Counted from the stretch's first letter, positions 1-12,109 are shown. The stretch is DNA of 64,000 nt from Ceratotherium simum simum (GCF_000283155.1 NW_004454163.1:5960027-6024026); one strand, 5' to 3'. Made by a program: numbers and translations. The notes: a model not told the origin generated them from the sequence alone.

Positions 1-1158
1 TATCATTACATTTATTTAAATTTCTTGTACATAAAATAGAGTTGGTTCATATATTTTAATCCAGTCTGCCAATCTCTGTCTTTTAATCGGTGTACTTAGA
101 TCATTTACATTTACTGTAATTTTAATGTAATATTGTAATTGTTAGGGCCTATGTCTGCTACTTTATTTTTTTCTCTCTGTTTTTGTTTTTTTAGTTTCTC
201 TGGGTTGTTTTTTTTCCCTGCCTTCCTTTCAGTTACTTGAGCATTTATAGAATTCCATTTTTTTGTCAATAGTGTTTTTAAGTATAGATTTGTTTAGATA
301 TTTAGTAGTTGCTCTAAGTATTATATCATATACATATAATTTATGACTGTCTACTGCTGTTGTCATTTTATCAATTCCAGTGAAGTATAGAAAGCTTACC
401 TCCCTCTCTCTCCCTTTACCCTTCTCCATTTATAGTATAATTGTCTTAAATATTTGCTTTACATACATTTAGAACCACATCAGATAGTGTTACAATTTTT
501 TCTTCAACTGCCAAATAATTTAGAAAGCTTAAGAAAAGCAAGAAAGTCCATTGTATTTATCCATATTTTTGCTTACCATGTTTTTTCTTCTTTCTTGATG
601 TTCCAACATTCCTTCTCTTATTGCTTCCTTTTTGTTCGAGAACTTCCTCTAGCCATTCTTTTAGGGCAGACAGGTCTCCTGGTGACAAATATCTTTGTTT
701 TCCTTCATCTGAGAATGTCTTGATTTTTCCTTCATTCCTAAAGGATATTTTAACTGGATAAAGGATTCTAGGTTGACAATTCTTTTCTTTTCACTCTTGA
801 AAAATGTTATGCCACTTCCTTATGCCCTCCATGGTTTCTAATGAGACATCTTCTATCATTCTAGTTGGTTTTCTCCTATAGGTAAAGTGTCATTTCTCTC
901 TTGCTCTTTTCAAGATTATTTTTGGCTTTAGTTTTCATAAATTTGACTATGCTGTGTCTTGGCATGGATTTCTTTGGGTTTATTCTGTTGGCATTCAGGT
1001 TCACTCAGCTTCTTGGATCTGTAGATTTATGTCTTTTTTCAAATTTGGGAAATTTTCAGCTATTATTTCTTTGAGCACTTTTTCTGCTCTGTCCATTTTC
1101 TTCTCTCCTTCAAGGTCTCCAAAATAAGAATATTAGGTCTTTTGTTATAGTACCACAG

Positions 1159-1645
1159 TGTATTATTTTCCTATGGCTGCTGTAACATATTACCACAAAC
1201 TTGGTGTTTTAGAACACACATTTATTCTCTTATAGTTCTGAATGCCAGAGTCAGAAATCAGTTTCACTTGGCTAAAGTCAAGGTGTTGGCAGAGTTGGTT
1301 CCTTCTGAAGCCTCCAGGGGACAATACATTTCCTTGCCTCTTGTAGCTCCTGGAGGCCACCAGTATTCTTTGACTCACAATCCCTTCTTCACATCACTTC
1401 CATCTCTTGCTTCTGTAATCACATCTCCTACTTCCTTGTCTGTAGTCAAATCTTCCTTTGCCTCCCTCTTTTAAGGACACTGTGATTACATTTAGGGCCC
1501 ACCTGGATAGTCCATGATATTCTCCCTTTCTCAGGATCTTTAATTTAATCACATCTACAAAATTCCTTTTGCCACATGAGGTAACATTTACAGTTTCCAG
1601 GGATTAGGACCAACCTGAATATCTTTGGGAGCCATTTCACACATA
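1159..1645 (-). mobile_element. MLT1-type (ERVL-MaLR) solo LTR inside L1
   Basis: The left edge reads as the reverse complement of the conserved MLT1 3' end (tgtattattttcctatggc), and the right part carries the typical frame of the 5' end (about 1530-1640: cacatctacaaaattcc and ggattaggac). L1 sequence stops at 1158 and resumes at about 1646, so the LTR jumped into the L1. A short possible target duplication (cacag at 1154-1158 against cacat at 1639-1643) is weak. There is no internal retroviral sequence, which fits a solo LTR left by recombination. It has no coding capacity. Family assignment is good; subfamily is not determined. Confidence 0.75.
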
Positions 1646-2204
1646 GGTTTCAGAAGCTCTCTTGTTGTTGCTGTTGTTTTCAGTCTGTTTTTTCTGTTGT
1701 TCAGACTGGGTAATTCCAATTGTTCTGTCATCCAGCTCACAGATTCTTTCCTCTGTCATTTCCATTCTGTTACTGAGCCCACCCACTAAATGTTATATTT
1801 GGTTATTGGTTTGTGTTTTTTGAGTTCTAAAATTTCCATTTACTTCTTTCTTATATGTTCTATTTCTTAGCTGATACTTTCTACTTTTTTCATTTATTTC
1901 AAGCATGTGCACAATTGCTCATTGAAGTATTTTTTTAATGGCTACTTTAAAAACTTTATCAGATAATTCTACCATCTCTGTCATCTCATTATTGGCATCT
2001 ATCTATTGTCTTTTTTTCATTCAGTTTCTCATTTTCCTGGTTCTTGGTATGATGAATGATTTTCAGTTGAAACCTGGTCATTTTCCTATTGTGTTAAGAG
2101 ACTCTGGATCTTATTTAACCCTTCTGTTTTAGATGATTTCCACTAATATCACCCCATTGGGCAAAATGGGGATGGTACCACCTCATCACTGGCAGGTGGG
2201 GGTA

Positions 2205-2710
2205 GAAGTACAGGTTCCTCACTCAGTCTCCCTTGTCACCTGAGGGGGCTCCACTTACTATGGGGCAGGGTATGAATTCAGGCTCTTCATTAGGTCTTCA
2301 CTGATACCTCCCTGGCTAGGAATGGTAGGAGCGCCTCTTTTCTGTTCCTCATATGGCCTCCACTGACAACGTGGGAACAGGGAGGTGGCCTGGTTACTGC
2401 TGGGCCATGATGACAGTCCTGACTCTCCACTAGTCCTCCCATGACACCGCTTAATGGAGAGGGGGAGAGGAGACTTGGTATTGCCAGGTGGGGGTGGAAG
2501 TCCAGGCTTCTCACATAGTCTCCATTGACAACCTAGTGCAGGGGGAAGGTGAGGAGTCCCGTTACTATGTGGTGGGAATGAAACTCCCAGCTCCCTACTT
2601 GGCCTTCTGTGACATCACCTTGGTGGGGGTGAGAGGAGTTAGGGCACCTTTACAGCCTGGTGAGGGTGAAAAACTAGGCTCCCCACTCAGCCTTTGTTGG
2701 CATGAGTGTG
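2205..2710. repeat. Degenerate tandem array in the L1 5' UTR
   Basis: A motif close to caggctcctcactcagcctc followed by an actgacacc-like block recurs about seven times, starting near 2212, 2279, 2343, 2417, 2502, 2587 and 2673. Spacing is about 64-86 bases. GC is visibly higher than in the surroundings. The position upstream of ORF1 (read on the minus strand) suggests a monomer-like or internally duplicated promoter region, inferred from location only. Confidence 0.6.
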
Positions 2711-3113
2711 ATAGGGCCACAGTTTTTTCTCTTTTATGGCTGGAATAGAGAAGTTATTTTCTAAATGTTTTTTGTTTTTCTGTGTTGCTCCTTTCTTGGT
2801 CCTTTGGATAGAGAGGGCGTGCTTTTGTTGGCCTCCTTTTTGTTTTATCTGCCTATTGGCATCTCTGAGTTTCCAGTTTCTTTAGTTCCATGTCTCGAAT
2901 ATATAAGGCAAATACAAAAAATATAAGGAATCACCACCTTGTCATTACTTGGGCCCTGAGGCCCAAGTTTGTCTTCTCTCCAAGTTTCAGAGTCTTTGTA
3001 CGTTTATTTTACATGGAATGTCCAGAGTTTTTAGTTGTACTTAGTGGAAGGAATAGGAAAAAGTACTTTTCCTCCATCTTCACAGAAGTCCAGTCCCCAT
3101 TTTTTATGCAAGT

Positions 3114-3846
3114 GTAAACTGAAAAATATTGCTCAACGTTGATTCTCAGAGGATGAATCTCAGGGGATTACTACTGATCTGTTTCTGAATGATAAGCTCT
3201 TTACAGGTCAGTGGGATAAGGGAGTTCTTGGGCAATGATGCAGATAGGATCACAGAACATTCCATCAGTGCTAAGGTTCAGGGACCACATGGAACTACTC
3301 TTACTCCTTCAAATCAGTGCTTTCTCCTCTCCTGGGAAATCGGTGCTGCAGGCTGTAGCAAGGTTGGAAACTTCCCCCATCCTCATAGGCTGTCTTTTCT
3401 GGCAGGATGCCAGAACGACACCGTCTCAGCCCTTACTGTATTCTCATGAAGTGTTCTTTATTCCCAGGAACATTATCCATCTGAAATGCAGTTTTGAACC
3501 AGAAAGTGTGTAAGAAAATGTAGCTAAGCTAGGAAGAAAATAGCGAGCACAAAATCCATGTTTAAACTCTTGAGGAGCACCTACCAGCAAGCATTCATGT
3601 TAATTTCTTTTGATGTAAAATTATACATTAAAAATAAATGCATTGATTTCGTCAAGTTGTTTGATCGCTTTACAGTAGATTAAGTACAAAAGATGGGGCT
3701 AAGAATTTTCTGCGTGAAACTGATATTCTGAGGAGTAACAGTTGACGGGGAAGTGATCACAAAGAACAGTCTAGGGAAATTCTCCCAGAAGACAAATCAA
3801 GTTATTGACATTGTAGTTAACCCTGAAGTTCTCACTATATTAAAGT
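3114..3846. other. Unclassified, no gene or repeat recognised
   Basis: The sequence right of the L1 5' end. Short open frames at 3189-3449 and 3235-3513 overlap in different frames and show no known domain, signal peptide or codon bias. I see no splice-flanked exon. Confidence 0.5.
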
Positions 3847-4013
3847 AATGGTTCTCAAAGTGTGGTCCTCAGACAGGCAGCATCAGCACAGCCTTGGAAC
3901 TCTTTGTGAATGCAAATTTCTAAGAAACTCTAGGGACAGAGCCCAGCAGTGTTGAACAAGCCCTCCAGGTGCTTCAGGTGCACGCTAAAGCTGGAAACCA
4001 TTGTACTAGAGTA
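3847..4013 (-). mobile_element. MER5-type hAT (Charlie) non-autonomous DNA transposon
   Basis: It begins with a version of the cagtggttctcaaagtgtgg terminus and ends near 4003-4012 with its inverted counterpart (gaaaccattg). The middle keeps the gcatcagca and aacaagccctccaggtg blocks. These elements carry no transposase; they were moved by hAT enzymes early in mammal evolution. Confidence 0.8.
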
Positions 4014-4015
4014 AC

Positions 4016-5929
4016 TCCTCCAGCCATTACAGAATACGCTAAATTTATGCTTTTCATGCTGCTTGATTCATCAGTTTAGGTTTTTGGAAAATTTATTTAT
4101 TGTATTTAACATTTTGTATGCTTTAATTATAAATATTTTTCAAATAAATATAGTAAAGAAACTAAAAATGTATGACCCCAAATGGTCTCTTTAGTTAAAT
4201 ACTTTTAATGATTTGCATGATTATTTTGTATCCTTAACCCAAATAGTCATCACTGCTCCATGTCTGATTTTGTGGTTGAAACCAAAAAATTAAGCCATGC
4301 CTACACTTCTCTGCTTTTGTTCCTCATAGCTGCCAAGTCAGATATTAATGGATTTTTCTAGCTGTTTCTATGTTCTTTTCTAGAGCTGACATCAGTCATG
4401 AAGATATTTGGAGGCGAGGGTGGGGGGATCTCTGCATCATTTGAAGAAGATGCATTTTAGGAGATCTTGTCACACAATATTGTTAGAGACAGATGCATAT
4501 GCAGATGTCCAGACTCATCATTGTCATTACCACATCAGCTCCACCACGGGGGATTCACTGTCTGCTGCAGGCTGGCGTTTTTCTCTGGGGTCACGTGAGA
4601 TTAAAGAACATCTTGGCTATAAGGCTGTCCTGAGGAAAGAGAAGCTGCATTTCTGAATAGAGATTTTATAATTGGGGTACAGTTACAAACCCCAGGATGG
4701 AGTAAGACAACATCAGTAAGAAGTAAAAGGTTTAAAGAAATATTTTGTGATTGTAATCAAATGTAGATAGATGCAGATTTGAGGAGTAGTCTGTGGCTTC
4801 TAGTCCTAAATATGATTCAGTTTTATTTTAAGGACAATATTTTCTATTATTTTACTCTTTCAATTAGCAATTCACTAAACTTAGAGAACATAACAGATTT
4901 GAGTTCACTTAGTATCCACCACTTTTGGTGACTAATATCTTAGCTTTTTGATTAGTTATCCTATTTTACTATGTGTAATTTTAAGCTGATTTTTTTTAGT
5001 TTCTGTAAATCATAAATTTCAGTTCCATATACCCTTTACTCCATACACCTTTTTAAAGATGTGTTGTTCTTGAGTAAACTATGGAAATGGCTTGTGAACA
5101 GTTTTACTACTTTTGATTTAAAATGATACTCATTCTTGGTTCTGAAAAATATCATTCTCAAATCCTTTCAATATTCCCCACGACCAGTTGTATTATGTTT
5201 TTCATCCCTTCTGTTCCCTTCGTGCGTTCAATCTGATTACATTTCTCATTTACTCATTTTGCTTGGTTGTTTCAATGGCTGTGCCTCTACTTTGTTTTGG
5301 GATAAGACTTTTCCAAACCTTCATTACACAGTGTTTGTTAAATAACACCGTTTGGGCAGGTTGGAGGAACTACCCCTTTAAAAACATATTTGTAAATGGT
5401 GTAGCAGATGTTGTCTCTCACAAGCTCATCCTTTATAAAATAAAGGCCCCGAGCCCTGGCAATGCTAGTCAGATGTCTTCTTTCTTCGAGTCATCACTTG
5501 GCTGACATTTTTTAAACGTGGTGATTGAATCATCACCAAAATGCTTAGGTCAGGCTTAAATATGAAGAAAAATAGTTCTTACACAATAAAAGGAGGCAAG
5601 AAGAGAGGGATTCAGAAAGGTAAGATGGGCACATTGTGTTTTCTGTGGGCTGTAGTCCAGATTTTCCCCTACAGGGTTAGCTGCTATTTATAAACACAAA
5701 ATGTGTCAGGTGATTTTTTTTTTTCCATGTGCAGATAAATTCTGCTTCTTCCTTTTAACCTAAACACTGTGAAAGTAATGTTTACTGTTAGAATGTATAC
5801 AAAATACTTTCTACTAACGCTGCTAAACAACTTTCAGGAAGTCATATATGTGTCAGGTTGATTTTGAAAATTTGATCAAACTGTGAATCAGATTTTCAAA
5901 ATAGGAAAACATTTCAGAGCATCTGACTG
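4016..5929. other. Single-copy-looking DNA, no gene recognised
   Basis: AT-rich with no repeat I can name. The 82-residue frame at 4408-4656 and the 105-residue frame at 5188-5505 have no recognisable domain. The latter is hydrophobic only because its DNA is T-rich. Confidence 0.45.
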
Positions 5930-6075
5930 TTCTTTTTTGTTTTCTTCAATGTCAGTGTAGTGCTTTTTTTTCTCATTTTTTCTGTTGTTTTTTTGTGGGT
6001 TTTTTCATTTTCTTTGGTTTGGTTTTTGTTTTGGTTTGCTTTATTGGTTTGAGAATTTTTTTTTCTCTCATCCCT
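5930..6075. repeat. T-rich (T/G) low-complexity tract
   Basis: Repeated runs of T broken by single G or C, with ggttt-type units around 6010-6050. It is not part of a recognisable SINE tail, because no SINE body adjoins it. Confidence 0.7.
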
Positions 6076-6899
6076 TATTTTCCAGGAACATATGACACAA
6101 CACCTATAAATTAAAAGTTCTCTAAATACCTCTGATATTTTAGATACGAAATTGAGAGTTGCTTCGTACAGTTTGAATGCTTGTATATATGAGGAAGAGA
6201 AACAGCGGAGGTGAACTCAAAGAAAGTGGTATTCTGTCACCAATCTTCTATGGACTGGTTATAAAGGCAAAATAATCCAATTTATTACTGCCACAATAGT
6301 TTAAGGGAAAAAAATAGCCCTGTACTTTCACATGAGTGAGTATGTGGAATATTTTTTGGTTTTGGTTTTAGGATTGAGGTTGGTGACTAAGGTGGGAGAG
6401 GTGACAGATGTCAGCACCTCACTTCTTTCTTAGCTTTAATCCTTTGCCCATTTGTGAACAGATGATAATGTATGCCAATTGTCTTTGTTTTTTCCTACTA
6501 ATTTATCTATTCTCTCCATGTCCTTTGTTGTCTGTTTGGTTTTTTTGTTTTGTTTTTCTCTTAGCTTTCCTCCCTTCATTCCCCCCAGCCAGCAGCTAGC
6601 TGAGTTGAATGGTCATGCAAGGAGACTCATTCTGAGCATTGTAAAAATGGAAACATTTTAGTCCCGGATTTGTGCTTCTCAAGCTCTTACCAAACCCATG
6701 TCAAGACCACATATTTTAGTTTTCCCTCCCCCCTGTTCCATCAGTCATTCCTCATTATTCACTTGGATTCAATATTTTATGATATTCTGTGGGAGAACTA
6801 GCCTTTGGCATAATTCATACTAGCCATACCTTTTACGTGTCCCTCTGGTTAGATGTGGCCATGAAACTGGCCATTTGTTTTCTTTTTTTAGCAGTGTCT
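6076..6899. other. Unclassified, no gene recognised
   Basis: Mixed sequence with a second pyrimidine-rich stretch at about 6475-6590. Two overlapping frames there (6408-6599 and 6479-6661) are low-complexity Phe/Leu/Ser/Pro strings and are not credible proteins. Confidence 0.45.
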
Positions 6900-7025
6900 C
6901 TAAAAAAATGTTCGAAGACCACCTGCATCAGAATCATCTTGGATATTTGTTAAAAGTACGGGTATCTAGACCCCATCCTAGGCCCACTGAATCAGAATCT
7001 CTCGTTCTGACTTTAGGATTTTAAG
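6900..7025 (+). mobile_element. MER5-like hAT fragment
   Basis: The blocks gcatcagaatcat, ttgttaaaa and ccactgaatcagaatctct match MER5-type elements in order. The 5' terminus is degraded and the 3' terminus is missing. Confidence 0.65.
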
Positions 7026-7054
7026 GTTAACACTAATTACAGGGGTTAGTCCAG

Positions 7055-7190
7055 ATCTGCGCTTTACAACCCAGGGTAGCTTTTTGAAAATCAGAATGCA
7101 TGATCCCATCCCCAAGTTTCTAATGTAAACAGACTGGTAAGATTCTAATATGCAGCCTATGTTGACAACCAGAAAATGAGCTGTGGAAGT
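7055..7190 (+). mobile_element. Second MER5-like hAT fragment
   Basis: Directly after the previous element, the series agctttttgaaaatcagaa, catgatcccatcccca and ttctaatatgcagcc resembles another MER5-related consensus. Degraded; the family name is tentative. Confidence 0.45.
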
Positions 7191-7499
7191 CAGGAAGAAA
7201 CAACAAAGGTTGGTGTTGACAGAGAAACATTACTTCAGTGAATTCATCAAAGTCCAGGGATTGATCTTCATTTATGAATTCAGAAACCAGATCTTTCTCT
7301 CAAGGGCATAGTAACATTAACCAAGCTTATAGAGACTGAGTTATACATGAGAGTGCTGTTTTTAGAATTATCATTGTCACTAGGACCAGCATGACCAGGA
7401 CATTCTTGACCTCTAGACAAGAATCTCCATGGGAAGAGAAATTATCAGAAGTTTGCTCCTTGAATCTGGAGACAGACTAAGGGGAATTAATTGAATAAA

Positions 7500-7718
7500 T
7501 GTAGTGAAAATATTGAAGAATTACTATGTGTCAGGGACTCTTCTAAATATTTCATATGTATTATTTCATTTAATCCCTCTCAACAACGCTTTGCAGCATA
7601 TTATTAGCTCTGTTTTCTAGATGAGAAAAAGATAGGAAAAGAGAGGCTACATTACTTGCTCAATACGACAGAGCTACCAAGTGGTAGAGCTGAAATTCCT
7701 GGGCTCCATGACTACGTT
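7500..7718 (+). mobile_element. MIR SINE
   Basis: Nearly full-length MIR: tactatgtgtcagggact, then ttcatttaatccctctcaac, then tctagatgagaaa, gagctaccaagtgg and gagctgaaattcctgggctc, all in consensus order. MIR is a tRNA-derived SINE mobilised by L2 in early mammals. Confidence 0.85.
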
Positions 7719-9919
7719 ATTAGTGAAAGAAGAAAGAAGCTACTAGATAACTTTAGAGTTGCCTAAGCCTTGCCATCTAAGTAAGCAATCAAGTGAGGGC
7801 AGAATAGCTTCCAGTAGGTGGGGAAGAAAGGAATGTGCAAACCACTATTTGTATGGATAGGATGCCTTCAAGTCGTGAGTAATTAGGATGAGCAGCCACT
7901 GGGTGGATGAAGATTGAGGCCTTGGTCAGACCTTGTGGTTTATTTACCTCACCTCTCTATAGTTGTGATTAAGTGAAAGATCTACACAATCAGGTTCTGC
8001 TCTCAATTTTTTTTGAAGATGTATCACAGTCATATAGAAATAGCTAGTCATAAATATTAATAATAATATAGGCATATTTAAATATAGTAGATAAGTTTGC
8101 ATATATCAGCTTTGTGGGAGTCACCAAGACCTGAAGCAACTTTGTCTCAGAAAATATGAGTGAAATTGGCTTGAACTTCCATTAGCTCCAACTCAAGCGT
8201 ATTTCCTGTTATTTGGGGAGATTTTCATGGAGCTTACAGTTTCCCTGTGTCTCTGTTGTAAGTTTCTGCATCTGTTGATGCCCAGTCACCACTCTGAGTT
8301 TTGTTTCCTAAGCACAATGAGGTCACCCTGCTGTATACCACCCTTGATCCTTTATTCCCCAAAGTACCACCAGCTCCAGGCTGTGTATTTAGCAGACTTT
8401 GCTGTAGGATTTGGGCAATGGAGTTAAGTTATAGGACATAAATATTAGATACTCCTAGTATTAAAACTCCTTCAGTCATTTCTGAAAAAATTCATAGTTT
8501 ATGTTTTTAACTTATGTGTCAGCATGTCACCAGGTGAGAAATGGGGTTATTTCTAAGTGTTCAGATTCATCTCAAAGTGGCAGATACACTCTAGTAAATC
8601 ATATTTCTGGCTCTCTCTTTTCCCCAGTTTATCTGCTAGGAACTGTCTGTCAGGTTCTTAGCTACCATTGAAATGTAACCCTTACACTCTCAGATAGGAA
8701 AAGGAAATGGCTGTCTCATCTGTGAAACAAATGTCCGTCAATAGCAGTCACTGAAAACCCGTCAGCACATACAAATGTTCCATTCTCCAGGAGTGAATCT
8801 AGCAGATAAATAGCACAGCTGCAGTGCATAGTCTTGGGGCTAATACTTTGAGATCATTTTAAGTCAGAGAGCACAGCCCTAACTCCACAGTGGTGGTGGT
8901 GTCACCAGTCACTGAAAGGTACTTGAGAGGATTATGTGATCTGCTGGAAGTGGAAGACCTTAGGGCTCTGGGTATAGAAAACATGGTCTATCCTTGAATG
9001 GATATCTTTCAAAAACAAAACTAAACTCAAACAACTTTTTGCAATATGAGAGATGACTAGTAACAATGCTTAAATAGACATAGTTTTCATCTTGCAGGTT
9101 ATGCTTTACGTGATTTTGCATATTTGGTGGAAAAAAATAGAAATTTTCTACTGTGATGAAAAGTAACCACTGCTTTATGGGATACAAACTAGCAAGCCAG
9201 CATAGAAGAATGATACTTGTTTCACATAAGATGTGACCATTGCTATAATCAAGATGACTGCAGTGATTGAGGTTCACTTTCATGAATCTAATGATTCACA
9301 GAAAACTTTACAGTAGCTTAAAATTGGTGACAAAAGTAACAGCCACACTGTTTTAGATTGTCATGCTTTTACAGAGACATTGCTTTTAGAGCTCAATTTA
9401 TTTTCCAGAAGACTTGCCTCATTTCTCTTAAAATTGCCAAGGTGTATATTATTGTAGGCTAGATCTGTTATACTGATCTCCATGTCCATGACCCCAAAAA
9501 ACACTGGTTGAGATTGATGTAAACCCATGAGGTAAACACAAAGCTTAACAACAAATATATGCTAATAGTAAATTTGACATAGAATTGTTGCAAAACTAAA
9601 GAGCATATATGGTCAAAACATGTGTCAGTCTTTACCTAGTGATAGACTAAGAGGAAGATATGGCAGATCGCGGATGTAAAAGTAGTATTTTAGTGCTAAC
9701 ATCATTTTCTTTAGCAATACCTGAAATGTTACTCTGGCTGTGCCAGATGCTGAGCTGACAACTGAACGATTTGCTCTAAGTTCTCATTAGAGAAGCCATC
9801 AGTCTTTTGCAAAGTGACATCCCAGCTACCTAGGTAACTCAGTGTGGGACTGGAGAAAAATGAAGGCGTCCACGCATCAGTGTCTATGTGAAGGCTGGAC
9901 CACACAGAGCAGGTGGAGA
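7719..9919. other. Long stretch without recognised gene or repeat
   Basis: About 2.2 kb, AT-rich. Open frames at 8227-8427 (+) and 8960-9283 (-) show no known domain or plausible splice context. A locally GC-richer part lies around 8870-8970. Confidence 0.45.
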
Positions 9920-10170
9920 AGCACCACTCTCGGGTGGTCCTCAAGGAGCTTACATTCTACTTGGGAGATGCAATTAAGAAGAGAAACAATTAGTGAAAAA
10001 ACATGACATAAAGAAAGGCAAAATTGCTTTGCTGTATGATAAATGAGAAAATATGTAGAAATTCCAAGAAGCAGGAAGGCTATCAGGAGCTTTGTGACAA
10101 TGTCTCAGTGGCTTTCTTGGATTAGACATCAACAACCACGTGAACAAGGGGGTATCACCATGAACTCCTG
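9920..10170 (-). mobile_element. Probable L2 fragment
   Basis: The block aaggagcttacattctac at about 9943-9960 is the reverse complement of a conserved L2 3'-UTR segment. The rest is poorly conserved, so the extent is a guess. Confidence 0.4.
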
Positions 10171-10394
10171 CCTGCAACTCACCACAAATCCCTGCAATGA
10201 AAACCTAAACAGGCCTCCCAAGTCTCTAGACTCATGTGCAGTGCAAGAGCAGACCACACAGCAGTAGAAAGGTAATAGACATCAGGTCCTGAGGCCCCCT
10301 GCAAGGTTTCATGCATTGTGCTTACCTTTTTTTTCTGGAAAGGAAATAGTAAAGAGGAAGGAGAATAATATTTTTAAATTAATGTGTGTGCAGT

Positions 10395-10598
10395 GAAATA
10401 CAGCTTGCAAAGCAATTTTCCCACATGGTGTCTCATTTCTTCCTCACAACCTTCCTGTCAATTAGCGGTTCCTTACTCCTTTATGGTTAGAATTGTGACT
10501 TGTCAAAGATCACACAGCTACTAAATGGCCGAGCAAGAACTTGAGTCCTACCTGCAGGCTCCCAGATTCTGAGTTCTTTGCCCACACCACAGTGTTGA
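10395..10598 (+). mobile_element. MIR SINE, 5' part missing
   Basis: Reads tctcatttcttcctcacaac, then gtgacttgtcaaagatcaca, cagctactaaatggc and a 3' part ending near the cccacaccaca block, as in MIR. The first third of the consensus is absent or unrecognisable. Confidence 0.75.
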
Positions 10599-10683
10599 GT
10601 TATGACTCCTGACAGAGAGATTCTCCTGCAAGTAGAGAACTGAGGGAATAGAACAGAAAAAATAAAATCTGGCCCATATTATG

Positions 10684-10878
10684 CATATTCTAGTTGGTCA
10701 GAATTCTCTCCACAGTGAATATTTAAGGACTTTCAAGTTTGCTCTCAGATTGCACATGATTTTCTTAGGATGAAGGATCAATTTCCATTTTTAATAAAAT
10801 CTGTGATCCTATGATCTTTGTCCTAATCCCATATCAACTCAGAGAGGTGTTTGGAACCCAGAATATATATATATATAG
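10684..10878 (+). repeat. Copy A of a two-copy ~190-bp sequence
   Basis: This segment reappears at 33864-34060 in the same orientation. Shared runs include tatttaaggacttt (10719-10732 and 33899-33912) and aggatgaaggatcaatttcc (10768-10787 and 33947-33966). In both places a plus-strand MER5A starts immediately afterwards. I estimate identity by eye at around 80 percent. I do not recognise it as a named repeat family. Confidence 0.75.
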
Positions 10879-11068
10879 CAGTGGTTCAAAATTTTAGCAT
10901 GCATCACAATCACCTGAAGGGCTTTTGTAAACACAGACTGCTGGGCCCCACTCCCAGAGTTTCTGATTTAGTAGGTCTGGGGTGGGGGCCAAGAATTTGC
11001 CTTTCTACCAAGTTCCCTGGGTGATGCTGATGCTGCTCGTCCAGGGACCACACTTTTGAGAGCTATCA
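10879..11068 (+). mobile_element. MER5A hAT element, full length
   Basis: Starts cagtggttcaaaattttagc and continues through gcatgcatcacaatcacctg, tttctgatttagtaggtctg and gatgctgatgctgctcgtcc. It ends with the inverted terminus ttttgagagctat. Very close in length to the family consensus (about 189 bases). A TA-rich run precedes it, so the 8-base target duplication cannot be confirmed. Confidence 0.9.
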
Positions 11069-12109
11069 ATCTGACATGTAAAAAGTAAATCATTTAAACA
11101 TAATATGTAAGTCACTCTTAAAGAAGAAATGGGGTCCTGAAGTGTTGCCAAAGAGGGTGTGTTCTAATAGCTCATGAAATTCACCATGTGCTGTGCCTTG
11201 ATATTGAAGTGTGGGGGCTGGGAGTGGTGGCAGTGGTGTTCGTGGGTTGATTATCCTGGAATATATACTTAGAAACTTTTGGGTGTTTGTTTAACAGTTC
11301 TATTAGAGTAGACTCCCTTTCCCTTGCTTGATGCCTTTTTAAATTCTTGCTCAAAATAGCCCAAAACAGCTGGCTCAACTCCCTCTACCTGCTTCTGCCC
11401 TGAGTTCAACTCTAACTAATGCATTCTGAATGGGATTTTTCCACTTATGTTGTCAGTAGGTTCACTGGCTTTGTTCACCTTGTTAGACGGCAAACTCCAT
11501 GAAGAAAAGACTCCCTCAGTCTGTGTTTGGACTAGTGGTTGGCTACTCCTTATGGTTTCTAATTGTTGTTCAGGAAATCTGGGTTACTGTGCTCCTCCAG
11601 CTTCAACCTCCTACACAGACCTTTCTTTGAAAAAAAAAAACTACGATGCAAAAGGGCATTAATTCCTCAGTCGGTTATTTTAAATATACTTGCACATGTG
11701 CACATTTTTGACAGTGTTGTGCTATTCCATAGTCATAGTTGTATTCGTGAAGTAAGCCTTGTCTTCAGTTATATCCTGTTTACTGTAATGGACTAAATGT
11801 GTGTCACCTTTGTTCTCTATTGTTGTGTTTTAATAGGATAGTGCTGTGTTGTGCTTCCACTTTTCCTAAGAGTGTTCCCAAGCACTGTACACTTGTTTGA
11901 TGTATCCTGTTTCCAGGGATTAAAGTTTCTTATCATCAACAAACACTGTCCTAAAACCACCTTAGTAACCTTACCAAAGGAAAAGACTTCACCTTTTTCT
12001 TCTAATCACGTCCCAGTGATAATCTTTCTTCTTCTTCTTCTTTAGAACTCAACTCTTATCCTCTACCTCTGGCTTAGGATCATGATGTGCTTGTAGAATG
12101 TTCAAGTCA
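11069..12109. other. Unclassified DNA with a short CTT microsatellite
   Basis: No gene found. A (CTT)n run lies at about 12024-12042. Around 11480-11530 the text resembles the cleavage-proximal part of an L2 3' UTR, but too weakly to call. Confidence 0.4.

Larger units (their letters stand above)
1..3113 (-). mobile_element. L1 LINE, 5' half: start of ORF2, ORF1, 5' UTR
   Basis: Read on the minus strand this is the 5' part of an old mammalian L1. About 40-150 matches the reverse complement of the start of ORF2, where the nucleic-acid sequence of the endonuclease N-terminus is conserved among L1s. About 600-1100 matches the C-terminal half of ORF1, the RNA-binding protein; the marker is the ttttagggcag block near 660. 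About 1680-2100 continues towards the ORF1 N-terminus. About 2100-3113 is 5' UTR with a degenerate internal array. All frames are broken by stops and indels, so nothing can be expressed. The rest of ORF2 lies left of the window. An MLT1-type LTR interrupts it at 1159-1645. Known: ORF1 and ORF2 act in retrotransposition by target-primed reverse transcription. Inferred: a L1M-age subfamily; exact subfamily not determined. Confidence 0.85.

Noticed and set aside
5930..6075. T-rich tract as poly(A) tail of a minus-strand retrocopy
   Set aside because: No SINE, LINE or gene-like body to its right, and G interruptions follow a ggttt pattern typical of simple sequence.
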